64,000 nt of DNA, from assembly GCF_005233875.1 (NCBI RefSeq), contig NZ_SZPZ01000002.1, positions 620,001 to 684,000 of the forward strand, in the 5' to 3' direction. Source of the DNA: Kribbella jiaozuonensis (GTDB taxonomy: Bacteria; Actinomycetota; Actinomycetes; Propionibacteriales; Kribbellaceae). Of the stretch, positions 8,787-18,601 are shown piece after piece. The first letter of the stretch is position 1; each line of letters opens with the position of its first letter. A program made the translations under genes and the position numbers. The notes beneath the pieces were generated by a model that saw nothing but the letters and a program-made list of their open reading frames with translations, made no database searches and had not been told where the DNA came from.

Positions 8787-11700
8787 GTGGCAAAGGTCCG
8801 GGTCTACGAGCTCGCGAAAGAGCTCGGAGTTACCAGCAAGGTCGTTCTGACCAGGCTGAACGACATGGGAGAGTTCGTCCGATCGGCGTCCTCGACGATC
8901 GAGGCACCCGTCGTACGACGGTTGGCGGAGGAGTTCGAGAAGAACCCGCCGAAGAAGCGCGCGGCCAAGAAGGCCGCCGCAAGCACGTCTGCCGCGCCGC
9001 AGGCGACCGCACCGGTCGCACCTGCCGCTCCGGCACAGAAGCCGGCCCAGCCGGCCACCCCGAAGGCTCCGGCCGAGCGCCCCGCGCCCGTCGCCGAGTC
9101 GGCTCCTGCTCCTGCCGCCGAAGCTCCGGCGGCTCCGGTGAGCAGGACCGAGTCCGCCCCGGTGGCCGAGTCCGCGCCGGCAGTCGAGTCTGCCCCGGCG
9201 AAGTCCGCCCCGGCTCCGGGCGCCCGCCCGGGTCCGCGTCCGGGCCCGAAGCCGGGTCCGCGCCAGTCCGCGCCGGCTGAGACCGCACCGGCTCAAGCGC
9301 CGGCGGCCGAGGCCGCTCCGGCTGCCAGGGCCGAGGCTCCGGCAGCTCCGTCGTTCGAGGCACCGGCCGCCGCGCCGGCAGCGGAGGCATCGACCCCGTC
9401 GACGGCTCCCGCCGCTCGGCGTTCGGACGGCGACACCGCGGGCCGTCCCGCTCCGCGTCCGGCCACGCCGGGCTCCCCGCGACCGGGTGGCTCCGGCCCG
9501 CGTCCGTCCGGCCCGGGTGGCCAGGGCGGCAGCCCGCGTCCGGGTGGTCAGGGTTCGGCTCCACGTCCGGGTGCGCCCCGTCCGGGTGCCCCGCGTCCCG
9601 GTGCGCCCCGTCAGGGCGGCCAGGGTGGCGGTCCGCGTCCGGGTGCTCCGCGTCCGGGTAACAACCCGTTCAGCTCGACCCAGGGCATGCAGCGCGGTGG
9701 CGCGCGTCCGGGGCAGGGCGGTGGCGGTGGCGACCGGCAAGGGGCTCCGAGCCCGGCCGGTATGGCGCCGCGTCCGCCGCAGGGTCGTGGCGGTAACGAC
9801 CGCGACCGCGGTGGTAACAACGACCGGCCGCGCCCGAGTGGTGTGCCCGGTGCTCCGCGCCCCAACCCGGCGATGATGCCGAAGTCCTCTGCCGGCACGT
9901 TCACCGGCCGCCCGAGCGGTCCTGGTGGCGGCGGCGGTGGCGGTGGCCGCGGTGGAGGCGGCGGCGGTCGTCCCGGCGGCGGTCCCGGTGCAGGTCCGCG
10001 CGGTGGCGGCGGTGGCGCCGGCGGTGGCTTCCGTCCGGGTGGCGGCGGCCCCAGCGGCCCGCCAGGTGGCGGCGGTGGCCGTCCGGGTCCGGGCAACCGG
10101 GGTCGTGGCGGGACACAGGGCGCCTTCGGTCGTCCGGGTGGTCCGGCGCGTCGTGGCCGCAAGTCGAAGCGCGCGAAGCGCCAGGAATTCGACAACATGC
10201 AGGCCCCGGCGGTCGGCGGCGTCCGCGTCAAGCACGGTGACGGCGAGGTCGTGAGGCTTCCCCGTGGCGCGTCGCTGACGGACTTCGCCGAGAAGGTCGG
10301 AGTCGACCCGGCGTCGCTCGTCCAGGTGCTGTTCCACCTCGGTGAGATGGTGACCGCGACCCAGTCGGTCAACGAGGAGACGCTGGAACTGCTCGGCACC
10401 GAGCTGAACTACGACGTCCAGCTGGTCTCGCCCGAGGACGAGGACCGCGAGCTGCTGCAGTCGTTCGACATCGACTTCGGTTCCGACGAAGGCGATGAGG
10501 GCGACCTGGCACCGCGGCCGCCGGTGGTGACCGTGATGGGTCACGTCGACCACGGTAAGACCAAGCTGCTGGACGCGATCCGGATGGCGAACGTCGTTGC
10601 CAAGGAAGCCGGCGGTATCACCCAGCACATCGGTGCGTACCAGGTGACGACCGAGGTCGACGGCGAGCAGCGGGCCATCACCTTCGTCGACACCCCGGGT
10701 CACGAGGCGTTCACCGCCATGCGTGCCCGTGGTGCGCAGGCCACCGACATCGTCATCCTGGTGGTCGCGGCCGACGACGGCGTGATGCCGCAGACGATCG
10801 AGGCACTGAACCACGCCCGGGCGGCGAACGTCCCGATCGTGGTCGCGGTGAACAAGATCGACGTCCCGAGTGCCGACCCGGCCAAGGTGCGCGGTCAGCT
10901 GACCGAGTACGGCCTGGTGCCCGAGGAGTACGGCGGCGACACGATGTTCGTCGACGTCTCGGCGAAGTCCCGGATCAACATCGACGGGCTGCTCGAAGGT
11001 GTCGTGCTGACCGCGGACGCGGCGCTCGACCTGCGGGCCAACCCGAAGATGCACGCCGAGGGCATCGCGATCGAGGCGAACCTCGACAAGGGCCGTGGTC
11101 CGGTGGCGACCGTGCTGGTGCAGCGTGGCACGCTCCGGGTCGGCGACTCGATGGTGGTCGGTCCGGCGTACGGCCGGGTCCGGGCCATGCTCGACGAGCA
11201 CGGCAACAACGTCGAGGAGGCGACCCCGTCGCGTCCGGTCCTGGTGCTCGGTCTGACCGCGGTACCGGGTGCGGGCGACAAGTTCCTGGTCGTCGACGAC
11301 GACCGCAGGGCCCGGCAGATCGCCGAGAAGCGGGAAGCCCGTGCTCGTGCGGCCGCCAACGCCAAGCGTCGCGCCCGTCGTACCCTCGAGGACTTCATGG
11401 CCTCGATGGAGAAGGGCGAGGCCCAGGAGCTGCTGCTGATCCTCAAGGGCGACGTGTCCGGTTCGGTCGAGGCGCTGGAAGACGCGCTGGTCCGGATCGA
11501 GGTCGGCGACGAGGTCAGCCTGCGGATCATCGACCGCGGTGTCGGTGCGATCAACGAGAACGACGTCAACCTGGCCATCGCGTCGAACGCCGTCATCATC
11601 GGCTTCAACGTGCGGCCGGCGGGCAAGGCCGGGGACCTGGCCGAGCGCGAGGGCGTGGATGTCCGGTACTACTCGGTCATCTACTCGGCGATCGACGACA

Positions 11701-12038
11701 TCGAGGCCGCCCTGAAGGGCATGCTCAAGCCGATCTACGAGGAGGTCACCCTCGGCCAGGCCGAGATCCGGGAGATCTTCCGCTCCTCGAAGGTGGGCAA
11801 CATCGCCGGTTGCTGGGTGACCAGCGGCCTGATCCGCCGCAACGCCAAGGTCCGGTTGATCCGGGACGGCGCGGTGGTCGTCGACAACACCGAGTTGTCG
11901 TCGCTGAAGAGGTTCAAGGACGACGCGTCCGAGGTCCGCGAGGGCTTCGAGTGCGGTCTGACCATCAACAACTTCAACGACATCAAGATCGGTGACGTCG
12001 TCGAGGCGTTCGAGCTCCGCGAGAAGCCGCGCAGCTGA
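8787..12038 (+). CDS. infB: Translation initiation factor IF-2
   Basis: 1083-aa GTPase that brings initiator fMet-tRNA to the 30S subunit. An N-terminal IF2N helix domain (residues 1-50) is followed by a very long Ala/Pro-rich linker, PRPG-type repeats (about 230-295), and a glycine-rich stretch (about 372-445) before a basic KSKRAKRQ segment and the second IF2N domain. The G domain has GHVDHGKT near 584, DTPGHEAF, and NKID; domains II, III and IV follow. The actinobacterial linker is always long, but this one is at the long end. GTG 8787 follows GAGGGAGAG. Confidence 0.97.
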   Translation: MAKVRVYELAKELGVTSKVVLTRLNDMGEFVRSASSTIEAPVVRRLAEEFEKNPPKKRAAKKAAASTSAAPQATAPVAPAAPAQKPAQPATPKAPAERPAPVAESAPAPAAEAPAAPVSRTESAPVAESAPAVESAPAKSAPAPGARPGPRPGPKPGPRQSAPAETAPAQAPAAEAAPAARAEAPAAPSFEAPAAAPAAEASTPSTAPAARRSDGDTAGRPAPRPATPGSPRPGGSGPRPSGPGGQGGSPRPGGQGSAPRPGAPRPGAPRPGAPRQGGQGGGPRPGAPRPGNNPFSSTQGMQRGGARPGQGGGGGDRQGAPSPAGMAPRPPQGRGGNDRDRGGNNDRPRPSGVPGAPRPNPAMMPKSSAGTFTGRPSGPGGGGGGGGRGGGGGGRPGGGPGAGPRGGGGGAGGGFRPGGGGPSGPPGGGGGRPGPGNRGRGGTQGAFGRPGGPARRGRKSKRAKRQEFDNMQAPAVGGVRVKHGDGEVVRLPRGASLTDFAEKVGVDPASLVQVLFHLGEMVTATQSVNEETLELLGTELNYDVQLVSPEDEDRELLQSFDIDFGSDEGDEGDLAPRPPVVTVMGHVDHGKTKLLDAIRMANVVAKEAGGITQHIGAYQVTTEVDGEQRAITFVDTPGHEAFTAMRARGAQATDIVILVVAADDGVMPQTIEALNHARAANVPIVVAVNKIDVPSADPAKVRGQLTEYGLVPEEYGGDTMFVDVSAKSRINIDGLLEGVVLTADAALDLRANPKMHAEGIAIEANLDKGRGPVATVLVQRGTLRVGDSMVVGPAYGRVRAMLDEHGNNVEEATPSRPVLVLGLTAVPGAGDKFLVVDDDRRARQIAEKREARARAAANAKRRARRTLEDFMASMEKGEAQELLLILKGDVSGSVEALEDALVRIEVGDEVSLRIIDRGVGAINENDVNLAIASNAVIIGFNVRPAGKAGDLAEREGVDVRYYSVIYSAIDDIEAALKGMLKPIYEEVTLGQAEIREIFRSSKVGNIAGCWVTSGLIRRNAKVRLIRDGAVVVDNTELSSLKRFKDDASEVREGFECGLTINNFNDIKIGDVVEAFELREKPRS

Positions 12039-12082
12039 GGTTCGGTGACGGCCCGCGCCGGAAGGTCCGGGTCGTCGGAGTA

Positions 12083-12114
12083 ACGTCCGGGGAGACGGTG
12101 TTCTCCCCGGACGT
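12083..12114 (+). terminator. Strong hairpin between infB and rbfA
   Basis: A perfect 13-bp inverted repeat (ACGTCCGGGGAGA at 12083-12095 and its complement at 12102-12114) with a 6-nt loop. No T-tract follows, as is common for actinobacterial terminators and mRNA-processing hairpins. It sits 44 nt after the infB stop and 26 nt before rbfA. Confidence 0.6.
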
Positions 12115-12140
12115 ACTCATGAATGAGGGAGTGAGCCCTG

Positions 12141-12584
12141 ATGGGTGAAGCAAGGGCGAAGCAGCTGGCCGACCGGATCCAGGTGCTCGTCGCGGAACTG
12201 CTCGAGCGCCGGGTCAAGGACCCCCGGCTGGGCTTCGTCACGGTGACGGACGCCCGGCTGACCGGCGACCTGCGCGAGGCCAGCGTCTTCTACACGGTGT
12301 ACGGCGACGAGCAGGCCCGCGCGTCCACCGCGGCCGCGCTGGAGTCTGCCCGCGGCCTGATCCGCAGCGAGGTCGGCAAGGCGCTCGGTCTGCGTCATGC
12401 TCCGAGCGTCGCGTTCTTCCTGGACGCCGTACCGGAGAACGCCGGTCAGATCGAGGAGCTGCTGGAGAAGGCGCGGATGGCCGACGCCGAGGTGGCCAAG
12501 GCCGCCGCCGGCGCCAAGCCGGCCGGCGAGGCGGATCCGTACAAGCGCAAGGACGATGACGACGACGAGGACGACGAGGACTGA
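12141..12584 (+). CDS. rbfA: 30S ribosome-binding factor A
   Basis: 147-aa cold-shock and 30S maturation factor with a KH-like fold. Typical RbfA features are the N-terminal [29 protein letters not shown] run and the [14 protein letters not shown] core strand. The C-terminus is an acidic tail rich in Asp/Glu ([10 protein letters not shown]), a common addition in actinobacterial RbfA. The stop codon abuts the GTG of truB, so the two are coupled. Confidence 0.96.
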   Translation: MGEARAKQLADRIQVLVAELLERRVKDPRLGFVTVTDARLTGDLREASVFYTVYGDEQARASTAAALESARGLIRSEVGKALGLRHAPSVAFFLDAVPENAGQIEELLEKARMADAEVAKAAAGAKPAGEADPYKRKDDDDDEDDED

Positions 12585-13472
12585 GTGGCTGACTTCACCC
12601 CGGCATCCGACGGGATCGTCGTCGTCGACAAGCCGGGTGGGATGACCTCGCACACTGTCGTCTCCCGGGTCCGCCGGATCGCCGGGACCAGGAAGGTCGG
12701 CCATGCCGGCACCCTGGACCCGATGGCGACCGGCGTACTCGTCGTCGGCCTCAACCGCGCGACCCGGCTGCTCGGCCATCTGCAGTTGGCGGACAAGTCG
12801 TACGACGCGACGATGCGGCTCGGCGCGACTACGACGACCGACGACGCCGAGGGCGAGATCGTGTCGACGTACCCGGTCGACGGCGTGACGGCGGAGGCGA
12901 TCTCCGCGGCTGTGGACGGCTTCAAGGGCGAGATCTCGCAGGTGCCGTCGAAGGTGTCCGCGATCAAGGTCGACGGCAAGCGCGCGTACGAACGCGTCCG
13001 GGCCGGCGAGGAGGTCGCGCTCAAGGCGCGTGCTGTCACGGTCTCGCGGTACGACATCCTCGACGTCCGGGTCGGCGCCGACGCGATCGACGTGGACGTG
13101 TCGGTCGACTGCTCCAGCGGCACGTACATCCGGGCGCTGGCTCGCGACCTGGGTGCCGAGCTCGGCGTCGGCGGTCATCTGACCGCACTGCGTCGGACCC
13201 GGGTGGGTGCGTTCGATCTCAAAGCGGCCCACAGCCTGGAGTCGCTGGCCGAGTCTTTCGACTGGCTCCCGATCGCGGACGTTGCCGCCGGCACCTTCCC
13301 GCGGTACGACGCGGACGACGTCCAGGCCGCCGCGATCCGGACCGGCCGCCCTCTGCCCGGCCTCAACCTCGAGCCGGGGCAGACCGCGATGTTCGACCCG
13401 ACCGGCACGTTCCTGGCGCTCTACGAACCCCACGGCCCGGTCGCCAAACCCACGGCGGTCTTCGTCAGCTGA
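12585..13472 (+). CDS. truB: tRNA pseudouridine(55) synthase
   Basis: 295-aa TruB that makes pseudouridine 55 in the T-loop of elongator tRNAs. The N-terminal DKPGGMTSHTVVSRVRRI motif and GHAGTLDPMATGVL with its catalytic Asp are present, as is the KSYDATMRLG tract. A C-terminal PUA-like portion follows. Start is GTG 12585, directly at the rbfA stop. End of the infB-rbfA-truB run. Confidence 0.96.
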   Translation: MADFTPASDGIVVVDKPGGMTSHTVVSRVRRIAGTRKVGHAGTLDPMATGVLVVGLNRATRLLGHLQLADKSYDATMRLGATTTTDDAEGEIVSTYPVDGVTAEAISAAVDGFKGEISQVPSKVSAIKVDGKRAYERVRAGEEVALKARAVTVSRYDILDVRVGADAIDVDVSVDCSSGTYIRALARDLGAELGVGGHLTALRRTRVGAFDLKAAHSLESLAESFDWLPIADVAAGTFPRYDADDVQAAAIRTGRPLPGLNLEPGQTAMFDPTGTFLALYEPHGPVAKPTAVFVS

Positions 13473-13493
13473 TGCCCGTGGGTACTGGAACCC

Positions 13494-14264
13494 ATGGGCG
13501 AGGAGGAGCTGGCAGTCGAGTTCGGGACCGTCGCCGAGTGGACGGCTGATGCCGTCGACGAGCTGGGTCCCGAGTACGCGATCGTCGCCGGCTGCCGGGG
13601 GAGCGGCGACCCGGCGTTACTCGATTGGCTGGCCAAGGCGTGTGGCATCGGCCCCGGGACGTCGTTGGTCGACGTAGGCGCGGGTGTTGGCGGAGCGTCC
13701 GCCTGGGCGGCGCAGACGTACGGCGTACGCCCGGTGCTGGTCGATCCGATGAACGAGGCCTGTCGGTCGGTGCGGCGGATGTTCGAGCTGTCCGCGGTGT
13801 GCGCGGCGGGTGAGCGGCTGCCCTTCGTGGATGACCAGTTCGACGTTGTCTGGTGCGTCGGCGTGCTGTGCACGGTGCACGAGAAGTCGGTGCTGCTTCG
13901 GGAGCTGCGGCGAGTGCTGAGACCGGGTGGATCGCTCGGGATGATGGTGCTGGTGGCCGAGCCGTCGCTGCACAGCGACGTACCGCATGGGAACGAGTTC
14001 CCGCGTGAGGACGAGCTGGTCGGGCTGATCGACGACGCGGGCTTCGTGCTTCGCGAGTTGGTCGAGGCGCCGATCGACAACGTGCCGACCGAGTGGACGC
14101 AGCAGGCCGAGCATGTCGACGAGTTGCTGGAGAAGTTGCACGGGAGCGACGAGCGGTGGCTGGCGGCTCAGGAGCAGGCGAAGAAGATGTCGCACCTGCT
14201 GTCGACGCGCCAGGTGACTCGCCGGCTGGTGCACGCGGTGAAATCTGTCGGTGCCGTCTCGTAG
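13494..14264 (+). CDS. SAM-dependent class I methyltransferase
   Basis: 256-aa protein with a Rossmann-type methyltransferase core: motif I LVDVGAGVGGASAWAA near residues 57-72, an acidic strand VLVDPMNEA, and motif IV FDVVWCVGVLCTV. The shape is that of the UbiE/COQ5-like Methyltransf_11 group, but the substrate cannot be read. It starts 21 bp after truB on the same strand. The UAG stop overlaps the -10 box of the next gene. Confidence 0.8.
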   Translation: MGEEELAVEFGTVAEWTADAVDELGPEYAIVAGCRGSGDPALLDWLAKACGIGPGTSLVDVGAGVGGASAWAAQTYGVRPVLVDPMNEACRSVRRMFELSAVCAAGERLPFVDDQFDVVWCVGVLCTVHEKSVLLRELRRVLRPGGSLGMMVLVAEPSLHSDVPHGNEFPREDELVGLIDDAGFVLRELVEAPIDNVPTEWTQQAEHVDELLEKLHGSDERWLAAQEQAKKMSHLLSTRQVTRRLVHAVKSVGAVS

Positions 14265-14267
14265 CGT
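14262..14267 (+). promoter_or_regulatory. Probable leaderless -10 box of the LLM oxidoreductase
   Basis: TAGCGT ends 7 nt before ATG 14275 and overlaps the stop codon of the methyltransferase gene. It supports the downstream start over the in-frame upstream start at 14251. Confidence 0.45.
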
Positions 14268-14274
14268 TCGACCC

Positions 14275-15132
14275 ATGAAATACGGGTTCGTGATGGCGTA
14301 CGGCGGCGCGCGGGACGCGGCTGAGCTCGCGCCGATCGCCGAGGAGCACGGGTGGGACGGGTTCTTCGTGTGGGAGTCGATCTGGGGGATCGACGCCTGG
14401 GTGATGCTCGGGGCGGCTGCGATGACCACGCAGCGGATCCGGCTGGGGACGATGCTGACACCGCTGCCGCGGCGGAAACCGTGGGATGTCGCGGGTCAGG
14501 TCTCGACCGTGGACAACCTGAGCGGCGGACGGGTGATCCTGTCGGTCGGTCTGGGAGTGACCGGCGATGACCGGTTCTGGCTGTTCGAGGACGATCCGGG
14601 GCGGAAGACCCGTGCGGAGCTGATGGACGAGTCGTTGGAGATGCTGCAGCACCTGTGGCGCGACGAGCCGTTCGAGTACTCCGGGAAGCATTACCGGTCC
14701 AGGAAGATCGCCGAGCTGAACCCGCCGGCGCCACCGCCTCCGGTGCAGCAGCCGCGGGTGCCGACCTGGGTGGTCGGCGGCTGGCCACGGCCGAAGTCGA
14801 TGCGCCGGGCGGCGCTGCAGGACGGCTGGCTGCCGAACTACGTCGCCCCGGCCGGCGGTGAGCCGGGTGAGCTGACGCCGGAGCTCCTCGCCGACGGCAT
14901 CGACTGGATCCGCCGGGAGCGTGCCGCCCACGACCTGAGCATGGACGGGTACGACATCGTCGCCGAGGGCAACACCCGCGCCGACGACCCGAACGCCGCC
15001 GACACGGTCCGTCCGTGGGCCGAGGCGGGCGCCACCTGGTGGATCGATGCCGACTGGTCCTCGATGGATCGCGACGTCGTCCGCCAAGCCGCGGAACGCC
15101 GCCTCAAAGCCGGACCACCCCGTATCGACTGA
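14275..15132 (+). CDS. LLM class flavin-dependent oxidoreductase
   Basis: 285-aa luciferase-like monooxygenase/F420- or FMN-dependent oxidoreductase with a TIM-barrel pattern: MKYGFVMAYGG at the start, IRLGTMLTPLPRRKPWDVAGQVSTVDNLSGGR in the middle (the characteristic LLM segment), and VPTWVVGGWPRPKSMRRAA later. Actinobacterial members often use F420; nothing here decides between FMN and F420. Substrate unknown. It is a stand-alone gene with its own probable promoter, 10 bp after the methyltransferase. Confidence 0.85.
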   Translation: MKYGFVMAYGGARDAAELAPIAEEHGWDGFFVWESIWGIDAWVMLGAAAMTTQRIRLGTMLTPLPRRKPWDVAGQVSTVDNLSGGRVILSVGLGVTGDDRFWLFEDDPGRKTRAELMDESLEMLQHLWRDEPFEYSGKHYRSRKIAELNPPAPPPPVQQPRVPTWVVGGWPRPKSMRRAALQDGWLPNYVAPAGGEPGELTPELLADGIDWIRRERAAHDLSMDGYDIVAEGNTRADDPNAADTVRPWAEAGATWWIDADWSSMDRDVVRQAAERRLKAGPPRID

Positions 15133-15137
15133 GCACG

Positions 15138-15143
15138 TACGCT
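15138..15143 (+). promoter_or_regulatory. Probable leaderless -10 box of the sirtuin gene
   Basis: TACGCT lies 6 nt before GTG 15150 and 3 nt before GTG 15147. The spacing favours GTG 15150 as the true start. Confidence 0.45.
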
Positions 15144-15149
15144 GGAGTG

Positions 15150-16046
15150 GTGCGTTCTCGTCCGACCTTGGCATGGGCCCCCGGGCCTGAGGTGCTGGCG
15201 TTGGAGCCCGGGTCGACCGACATCGGCCCGGTCGCGCAGACCGTGGCCGCCGGCGGAGTCGTCGTACTGAGCGGCGCCGGCATCTCCACCGAGTCCGGCA
15301 TCCCCGACTACCGCGGTGAGTCCGGCAGCCTGCGGACGCACACCCCGATGACGTACGGCGACTTCGTGGCCAGCGAAGCGGGCCGCCAGCGGTACTGGGC
15401 GCGCAGCCACCTCGGCTGGCGCACGATCGCCCGCGCCGCCCCGAACGACGGTCACCGTGCCGTCGCAGCGCTCCAGGCCCGCGGCTACCTCAGCGGCGTG
15501 ATCACCCAGAACGTCGACGGCCTCCACCAGGCCGCCGGCGCGCGCGACGTGATCGAATTGCACGGCAACCTCGACCGCGTCATCTGCCTCAGTTGCGGTA
15601 CGACGTCCGCCCGCGAGGCCCTCGACCGCCGCCTGAAGGCCGCGAACCAGGACTTCGAGGCCGAGGTCACCCGGATCAATCCCGACGGCGACGCCGAACT
15701 CCCGGCCGAGGCCGTCGGCACGTTTCGCCTGGTCGACTGCACCAACTGCGGCGGCATCCTCAAACCCGACGTCGTCTTCTTCGGCGAGAACGTGCCGCGG
15801 ACCCGCGTCGAGCGCTGCTACAAGCTCATCGACGACGCGAACGCCGTACTCGTCCTCGGCTCGTCCCTCACGGTGATGTCCGGCTTCCGCTTCGTCCGGC
15901 ACGCGGCGAAGTCCGGGACCCCGGTCCTGATCATCAACCAGGGCCTGACCCGCGGCGACCCGTACGCGACCCAGCGGATCAACCTCCCGCTGGGCCAGGC
16001 CCTGACGGAACTGCTCGCAGAAACCACCGGGCCGAGCCCTGCGTGA
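15150..16046 (+). CDS. Sir2 family NAD-dependent protein deacylase
   Basis: 298-aa sirtuin. The NAD-binding GAGISTESGIPDYRGE motif, the QNVDGLHQ motif with the catalytic His in ELHGN, and a four-cysteine zinc site (CLSCG and CTNCGG) are all present, as is the GSSLTVMSG segment. It removes acyl groups from lysines using NAD+. Long upstream in-frame sequence (from 15015) overlaps the LLM gene; GTG 15150 fits a leaderless promoter. The stop codon lies in the loop of a terminator hairpin. Confidence 0.9.
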   Translation: MRSRPTLAWAPGPEVLALEPGSTDIGPVAQTVAAGGVVVLSGAGISTESGIPDYRGESGSLRTHTPMTYGDFVASEAGRQRYWARSHLGWRTIARAAPNDGHRAVAALQARGYLSGVITQNVDGLHQAAGARDVIELHGNLDRVICLSCGTTSAREALDRRLKAANQDFEAEVTRINPDGDAELPAEAVGTFRLVDCTNCGGILKPDVVFFGENVPRTRVERCYKLIDDANAVLVLGSSLTVMSGFRFVRHAAKSGTPVLIINQGLTRGDPYATQRINLPLGQALTELLAETTGPSPA

Positions 16047-16061
16047 GGTGGCTCGGCCCGG
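16027..16061. terminator. Bidirectional terminator between sirtuin and GDSL esterase genes
   Basis: A perfect 12-bp stem (CCGGGCCGAGCC at 16027-16038 with its complement at 16050-16061) and 11-nt loop. The sirtuin stop codon (16044-16046) lies inside the loop, so the stem begins within the coding sequence. The convergent GDSL gene ends at 16087. Confidence 0.65.
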
Positions 16062-16086
16062 GGTCCGCAGTACGGATTGGAAAGGG

Positions 16087-17088
16087 TCAGCGTTGCGCGC
16101 TGGTCCGTACGCGGTTCAGGGAGGCCTGCACGGCCTGGGGTGATGCAGCAGCCTGCTTCGCGAGCGTCCGCGCCCTGGCAGCCCAGGCGGACTGCTCCGC
16201 CGCGGTCACCGTGGCCGGCGCACCGGTCAGCGTCTTGTAGGTGAGGGCGGCCATCCCGGCCTCACCCTCGTAGCGCGGGTGGTAGTTGAAGGCCCGGAGC
16301 AGGTTGATGTCCTTGCCCTGGATCCACGCCTGCCCGTCCGGCGCACAGGCGTCGTGCCCGGTCGACGGCCCGAACGTGTCGACGTACGTCGCTCCGCCCG
16401 CCGCGGCCGCGTTCGACACGGCCGCGTTCAGCGCCTGCTCGATCGAGTACAGGTAGGTGTAGTCGCCGTCGGCGAACGGCAGCACCGATGGGCAGGTGCC
16501 GTGCTCCGGCGCGATCTTCGGGTACCCGATCAGCAGGATCTTCGCCTTCGGTGACCGGGCTTTGATGCCCTGGACAACAACTGCGATCCGGGTCTGGGTC
16601 TGCGCGATCTTGGCCCGCAGCGTGTCCACCCCGTCGACCGTGAAGTGGGCCTTGCACGGTGCGCCGGTCGGGTCGGAGGCCCGCAGCCCGGGGCAGGTGT
16701 CGATGATGCTGCCGAACACGCCGAAGTCGTTCCCGCCGATCCCCAGCGTCACGAGATCCGTGTCCGGCGTCAGCGCGTTGAACTGCGGCGCCGCCGTACC
16801 GAGCACTGTGCTCTGCGGCTGGGTCATGTTGGTCGTATCGGCGCCGCCGCAGCTCACGTCGGTCAGACGCACGTGCAGCGCGGCCGCCAGCAGCTTCGGA
16901 TAGTTGTTGTACGACCGGACGCAGCCGAGCGACAGTAGATCCGGCAGCGGGACGAACGGCGCCGACGTGTACGAGTCGCCGAGCGCGACGTAATGGAAGA
17001 ACCGCGGAGCGGCCGAGGCGTTGGCAACCGGAATGCTGCCGAGCAGAACGAGTGCCGTGCAGGCAGCAAGCAGACGACGTAGCTTCAC
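16087..17088 (-). CDS. Secreted SGNH/GDSL family esterase-lipase
   Basis: 333-aa protein with a Sec signal peptide (MKLRRLLAACTALVLLGS, cleavage near ANASA-AP). SGNH blocks are clear: block I ALGDSYTSAP with the nucleophile Ser, the SCGGADTTNM block, GIGGNDFG with the oxyanion Asn, and a C-terminal D-x-x-H-type element in FNYHPRYEGE. It resembles the Streptomyces secreted phospholipase/lipase group (SCO1725-like). Much longer upstream reading is a shadow of ribF. GTG 17088 is backed by the Shine-Dalgarno TGGGGAGGTC. Confidence 0.88.
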   Translation of the reverse strand: MKLRRLLAACTALVLLGSIPVANASAAPRFFHYVALGDSYTSAPFVPLPDLLSLGCVRSYNNYPKLLAAALHVRLTDVSCGGADTTNMTQPQSTVLGTAAPQFNALTPDTDLVTLGIGGNDFGVFGSIIDTCPGLRASDPTGAPCKAHFTVDGVDTLRAKIAQTQTRIAVVVQGIKARSPKAKILLIGYPKIAPEHGTCPSVLPFADGDYTYLYSIEQALNAAVSNAAAAGGATYVDTFGPSTGHDACAPDGQAWIQGKDINLLRAFNYHPRYEGEAGMAALTYKTLTGAPATVTAAEQSAWAARARTLAKQAAASPQAVQASLNRVRTSAQR

Positions 17089-17208
17089 GAGACCTCCCCA
17101 GGGCTCACCCAGTGCGCGGCCCACCCTAAGTTGAGTCACGGCACGATTACAAGGGGTGATCGTGGACCTGCTGCACAGAATCTGCGGACGGCATGGAATC
17201 CTGCTGTC

Positions 17209-18171
17209 ATGCGTGTCTGGCACGGATTGGACCAGGTGAGCCCGGATTTCGGGCCGACGGTCGTCACGATCGGCAACTTCGACGGTGTGCACCGCGGTCA
17301 TCAGGAGGTGCTCGCGCACGCCAAGGCGCGGGCGGCCGAGCTGGGCGGGCTGCCGGTGGTCGCGCTCACCTTCGACCCGCACCCGATGCGGGTACTGCGG
17401 CCCGACCACGCGCCGCTGATGCTGAGCGAACCCGAACAGCGGGCCGAGCTGCTCGGTCGGCACGGCGCCGACGCGGTGCTGATCCTCCCGTTCACCAAGG
17501 AGGTGTCGGGCTGGCCGCCGGAGGAGTTCATCGACCGGGTGCTGGTCACCGCGCTGCACGCGAAGGCTGTCGTGGTCGGCGAGAACTTCCGCTTCGGCCA
17601 CAAGGCGGCCGGGCACGTCGACACGCTCGTCCAGGCGGGTACGCAGTACGGCTTCCAGGTCGAAGGGCTGAGCCTGGCGGGGGAGCAGCAGCCCTGGTCG
17701 TCGACGTACGTTCGTCAACAGCTCGCTGACGGTGACGTCGAGGCGGCCGCGGAGGCGCTCGGCCGGCCGTTCCGGGTCACCGGCGTGGTCGTCGAGGGCG
17801 ACAAGCGCGGCCGTGAGCTCGGCTACCCGACCGCCAACATCCCCGCCGACCCCGGCGCCGCCGTACCGCAGGACGGTGTGTACGCCGGTTGGCTGACCGT
17901 ACTGACCCCGGCTCCCGGCGCCCCGGCGTACCCGGACCCGCTGCCCGCGGCGATCAGCGTCGGCAGCAACCCGACCTTCGACGGCGTCGACCGCCGGGTC
18001 GAGTCGTACGTGCTGGACCGCGACGATCTCGAGCTGTACGGCGCGAAGGTCGCGATCGACTTCGTGGCCCGGCTGCGCGGTACGCAGATCCGTTTCGACA
18101 CCATCGACGACCTGCTCGTGCAGATGAAGGCCGACGTCGACGGCGCCCGTGGCCTGCTGGCGGGGGATTAG
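17209..18171 (+). CDS. ribF: Bifunctional riboflavin kinase/FAD synthetase
   Basis: 320-aa enzyme that phosphorylates riboflavin to FMN and adenylates FMN to FAD. The N-terminal nucleotidyltransferase domain carries TIGNFDGVHRGHQEV and ALTFDPHPMRVL; the C-terminal kinase domain carries EGDKRGRELGYPTANI and ISVGSNPTFDG. ATG 17209 is chosen over the in-frame start at 17131 because MRVWHGLDQVSPDFG matches actinobacterial RibF N-termini. It is the first gene of the ribF-rpsO-pnp-M16 run. Confidence 0.95.
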   Translation: MRVWHGLDQVSPDFGPTVVTIGNFDGVHRGHQEVLAHAKARAAELGGLPVVALTFDPHPMRVLRPDHAPLMLSEPEQRAELLGRHGADAVLILPFTKEVSGWPPEEFIDRVLVTALHAKAVVVGENFRFGHKAAGHVDTLVQAGTQYGFQVEGLSLAGEQQPWSSTYVRQQLADGDVEAAAEALGRPFRVTGVVVEGDKRGRELGYPTANIPADPGAAVPQDGVYAGWLTVLTPAPGAPAYPDPLPAAISVGSNPTFDGVDRRVESYVLDRDDLELYGAKVAIDFVARLRGTQIRFDTIDDLLVQMKADVDGARGLLAGD

Positions 18172-18287
18172 GGTGACGCGTCCACGGACTGATACGCTGG
18201 CTGCTGCCGTCTGAACGGCCGCGGACAGAGAGTGCTCGGGTGAAGAATGCCCCGGTGCGCCGCGCAACGGAAATCGAGAGGAAACCT

Positions 18288-18560
18288 GTGTCATCGATTG
18301 ATGCCGCAACGAAGAAGACGATCATGGGTGAGTACGCCCTGACCGAGGGTGACACCGGGTCCCCCGAGGTCCAGGTCGCGCTGCTGACGCACCGCATCGC
18401 ACACCTCACCGAGCACCTCAAAGAGCACAAGCACGACCACCACAGCCGTCGTGGCCTGCTGCTGCTCGTCGGCCAGCGCCGCCGGCTGCTGAACTACCTG
18501 GCGAAGAAGGACATCAACCGCTACCGGTCCTTGATCGAGCGGCTCGGCCTTCGCCGATGA
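18288..18560 (+). CDS. rpsO: 30S ribosomal protein S15
   Basis: 90 aa, the normal S15 length. It binds the central domain of 16S rRNA and bridges to 23S rRNA. The [17 protein letters not shown] and [21 protein letters not shown] segments are diagnostic. GTG 18288 lies behind GAGAGGAAACCT and gives the standard N-terminus; an earlier in-frame start at 18240 is not needed. Followed by a hairpin and then pnp. Confidence 0.97.
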   Translation: MSSIDAATKKTIMGEYALTEGDTGSPEVQVALLTHRIAHLTEHLKEHKHDHHSRRGLLLLVGQRRRLLNYLAKKDINRYRSLIERLGLRR

Positions 18561-18567
18561 CGTCGCG

Positions 18568-18601
18568 AGGAGCGGCCCCCGAAACCTGGGTGGCCGCTCC
18601 T
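18568..18601 (+). terminator. rpsO-pnp intergenic hairpin
   Basis: A perfect 10-bp stem (AGGAGCGGCC at 18568-18577 with its complement at 18592-18601) and 14-nt loop directly after rpsO. A second small stem (GAGGAC 18689-18694 with GTCCTC 18700-18705) precedes pnp. In Streptomyces and E. coli the rpsO-pnp gap holds a terminator and RNase III-cleaved stems used in pnp autoregulation, so processing is likely here too. Confidence 0.6.

Noticed and set aside
8830..9564. Minus-strand frames over the IF-2 linker
   Set aside because: Proline/arginine shadows of the glycine/alanine repeats.
9480..9660. Tandem DNA repeats (CGTCCGGGTGC-type) in infB suggesting a satellite
   Set aside because: They encode PRPG repeats in the IF-2 linker and keep frame, so they belong to the gene.
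7266..11201. A 1311-codon open frame on the minus strand over nusA-infB
   Set aside because: Antisense shadow of high-GC genes; the translation is low-complexity Arg/Thr/Ala runs with no domain, and the plus-strand genes are certain.
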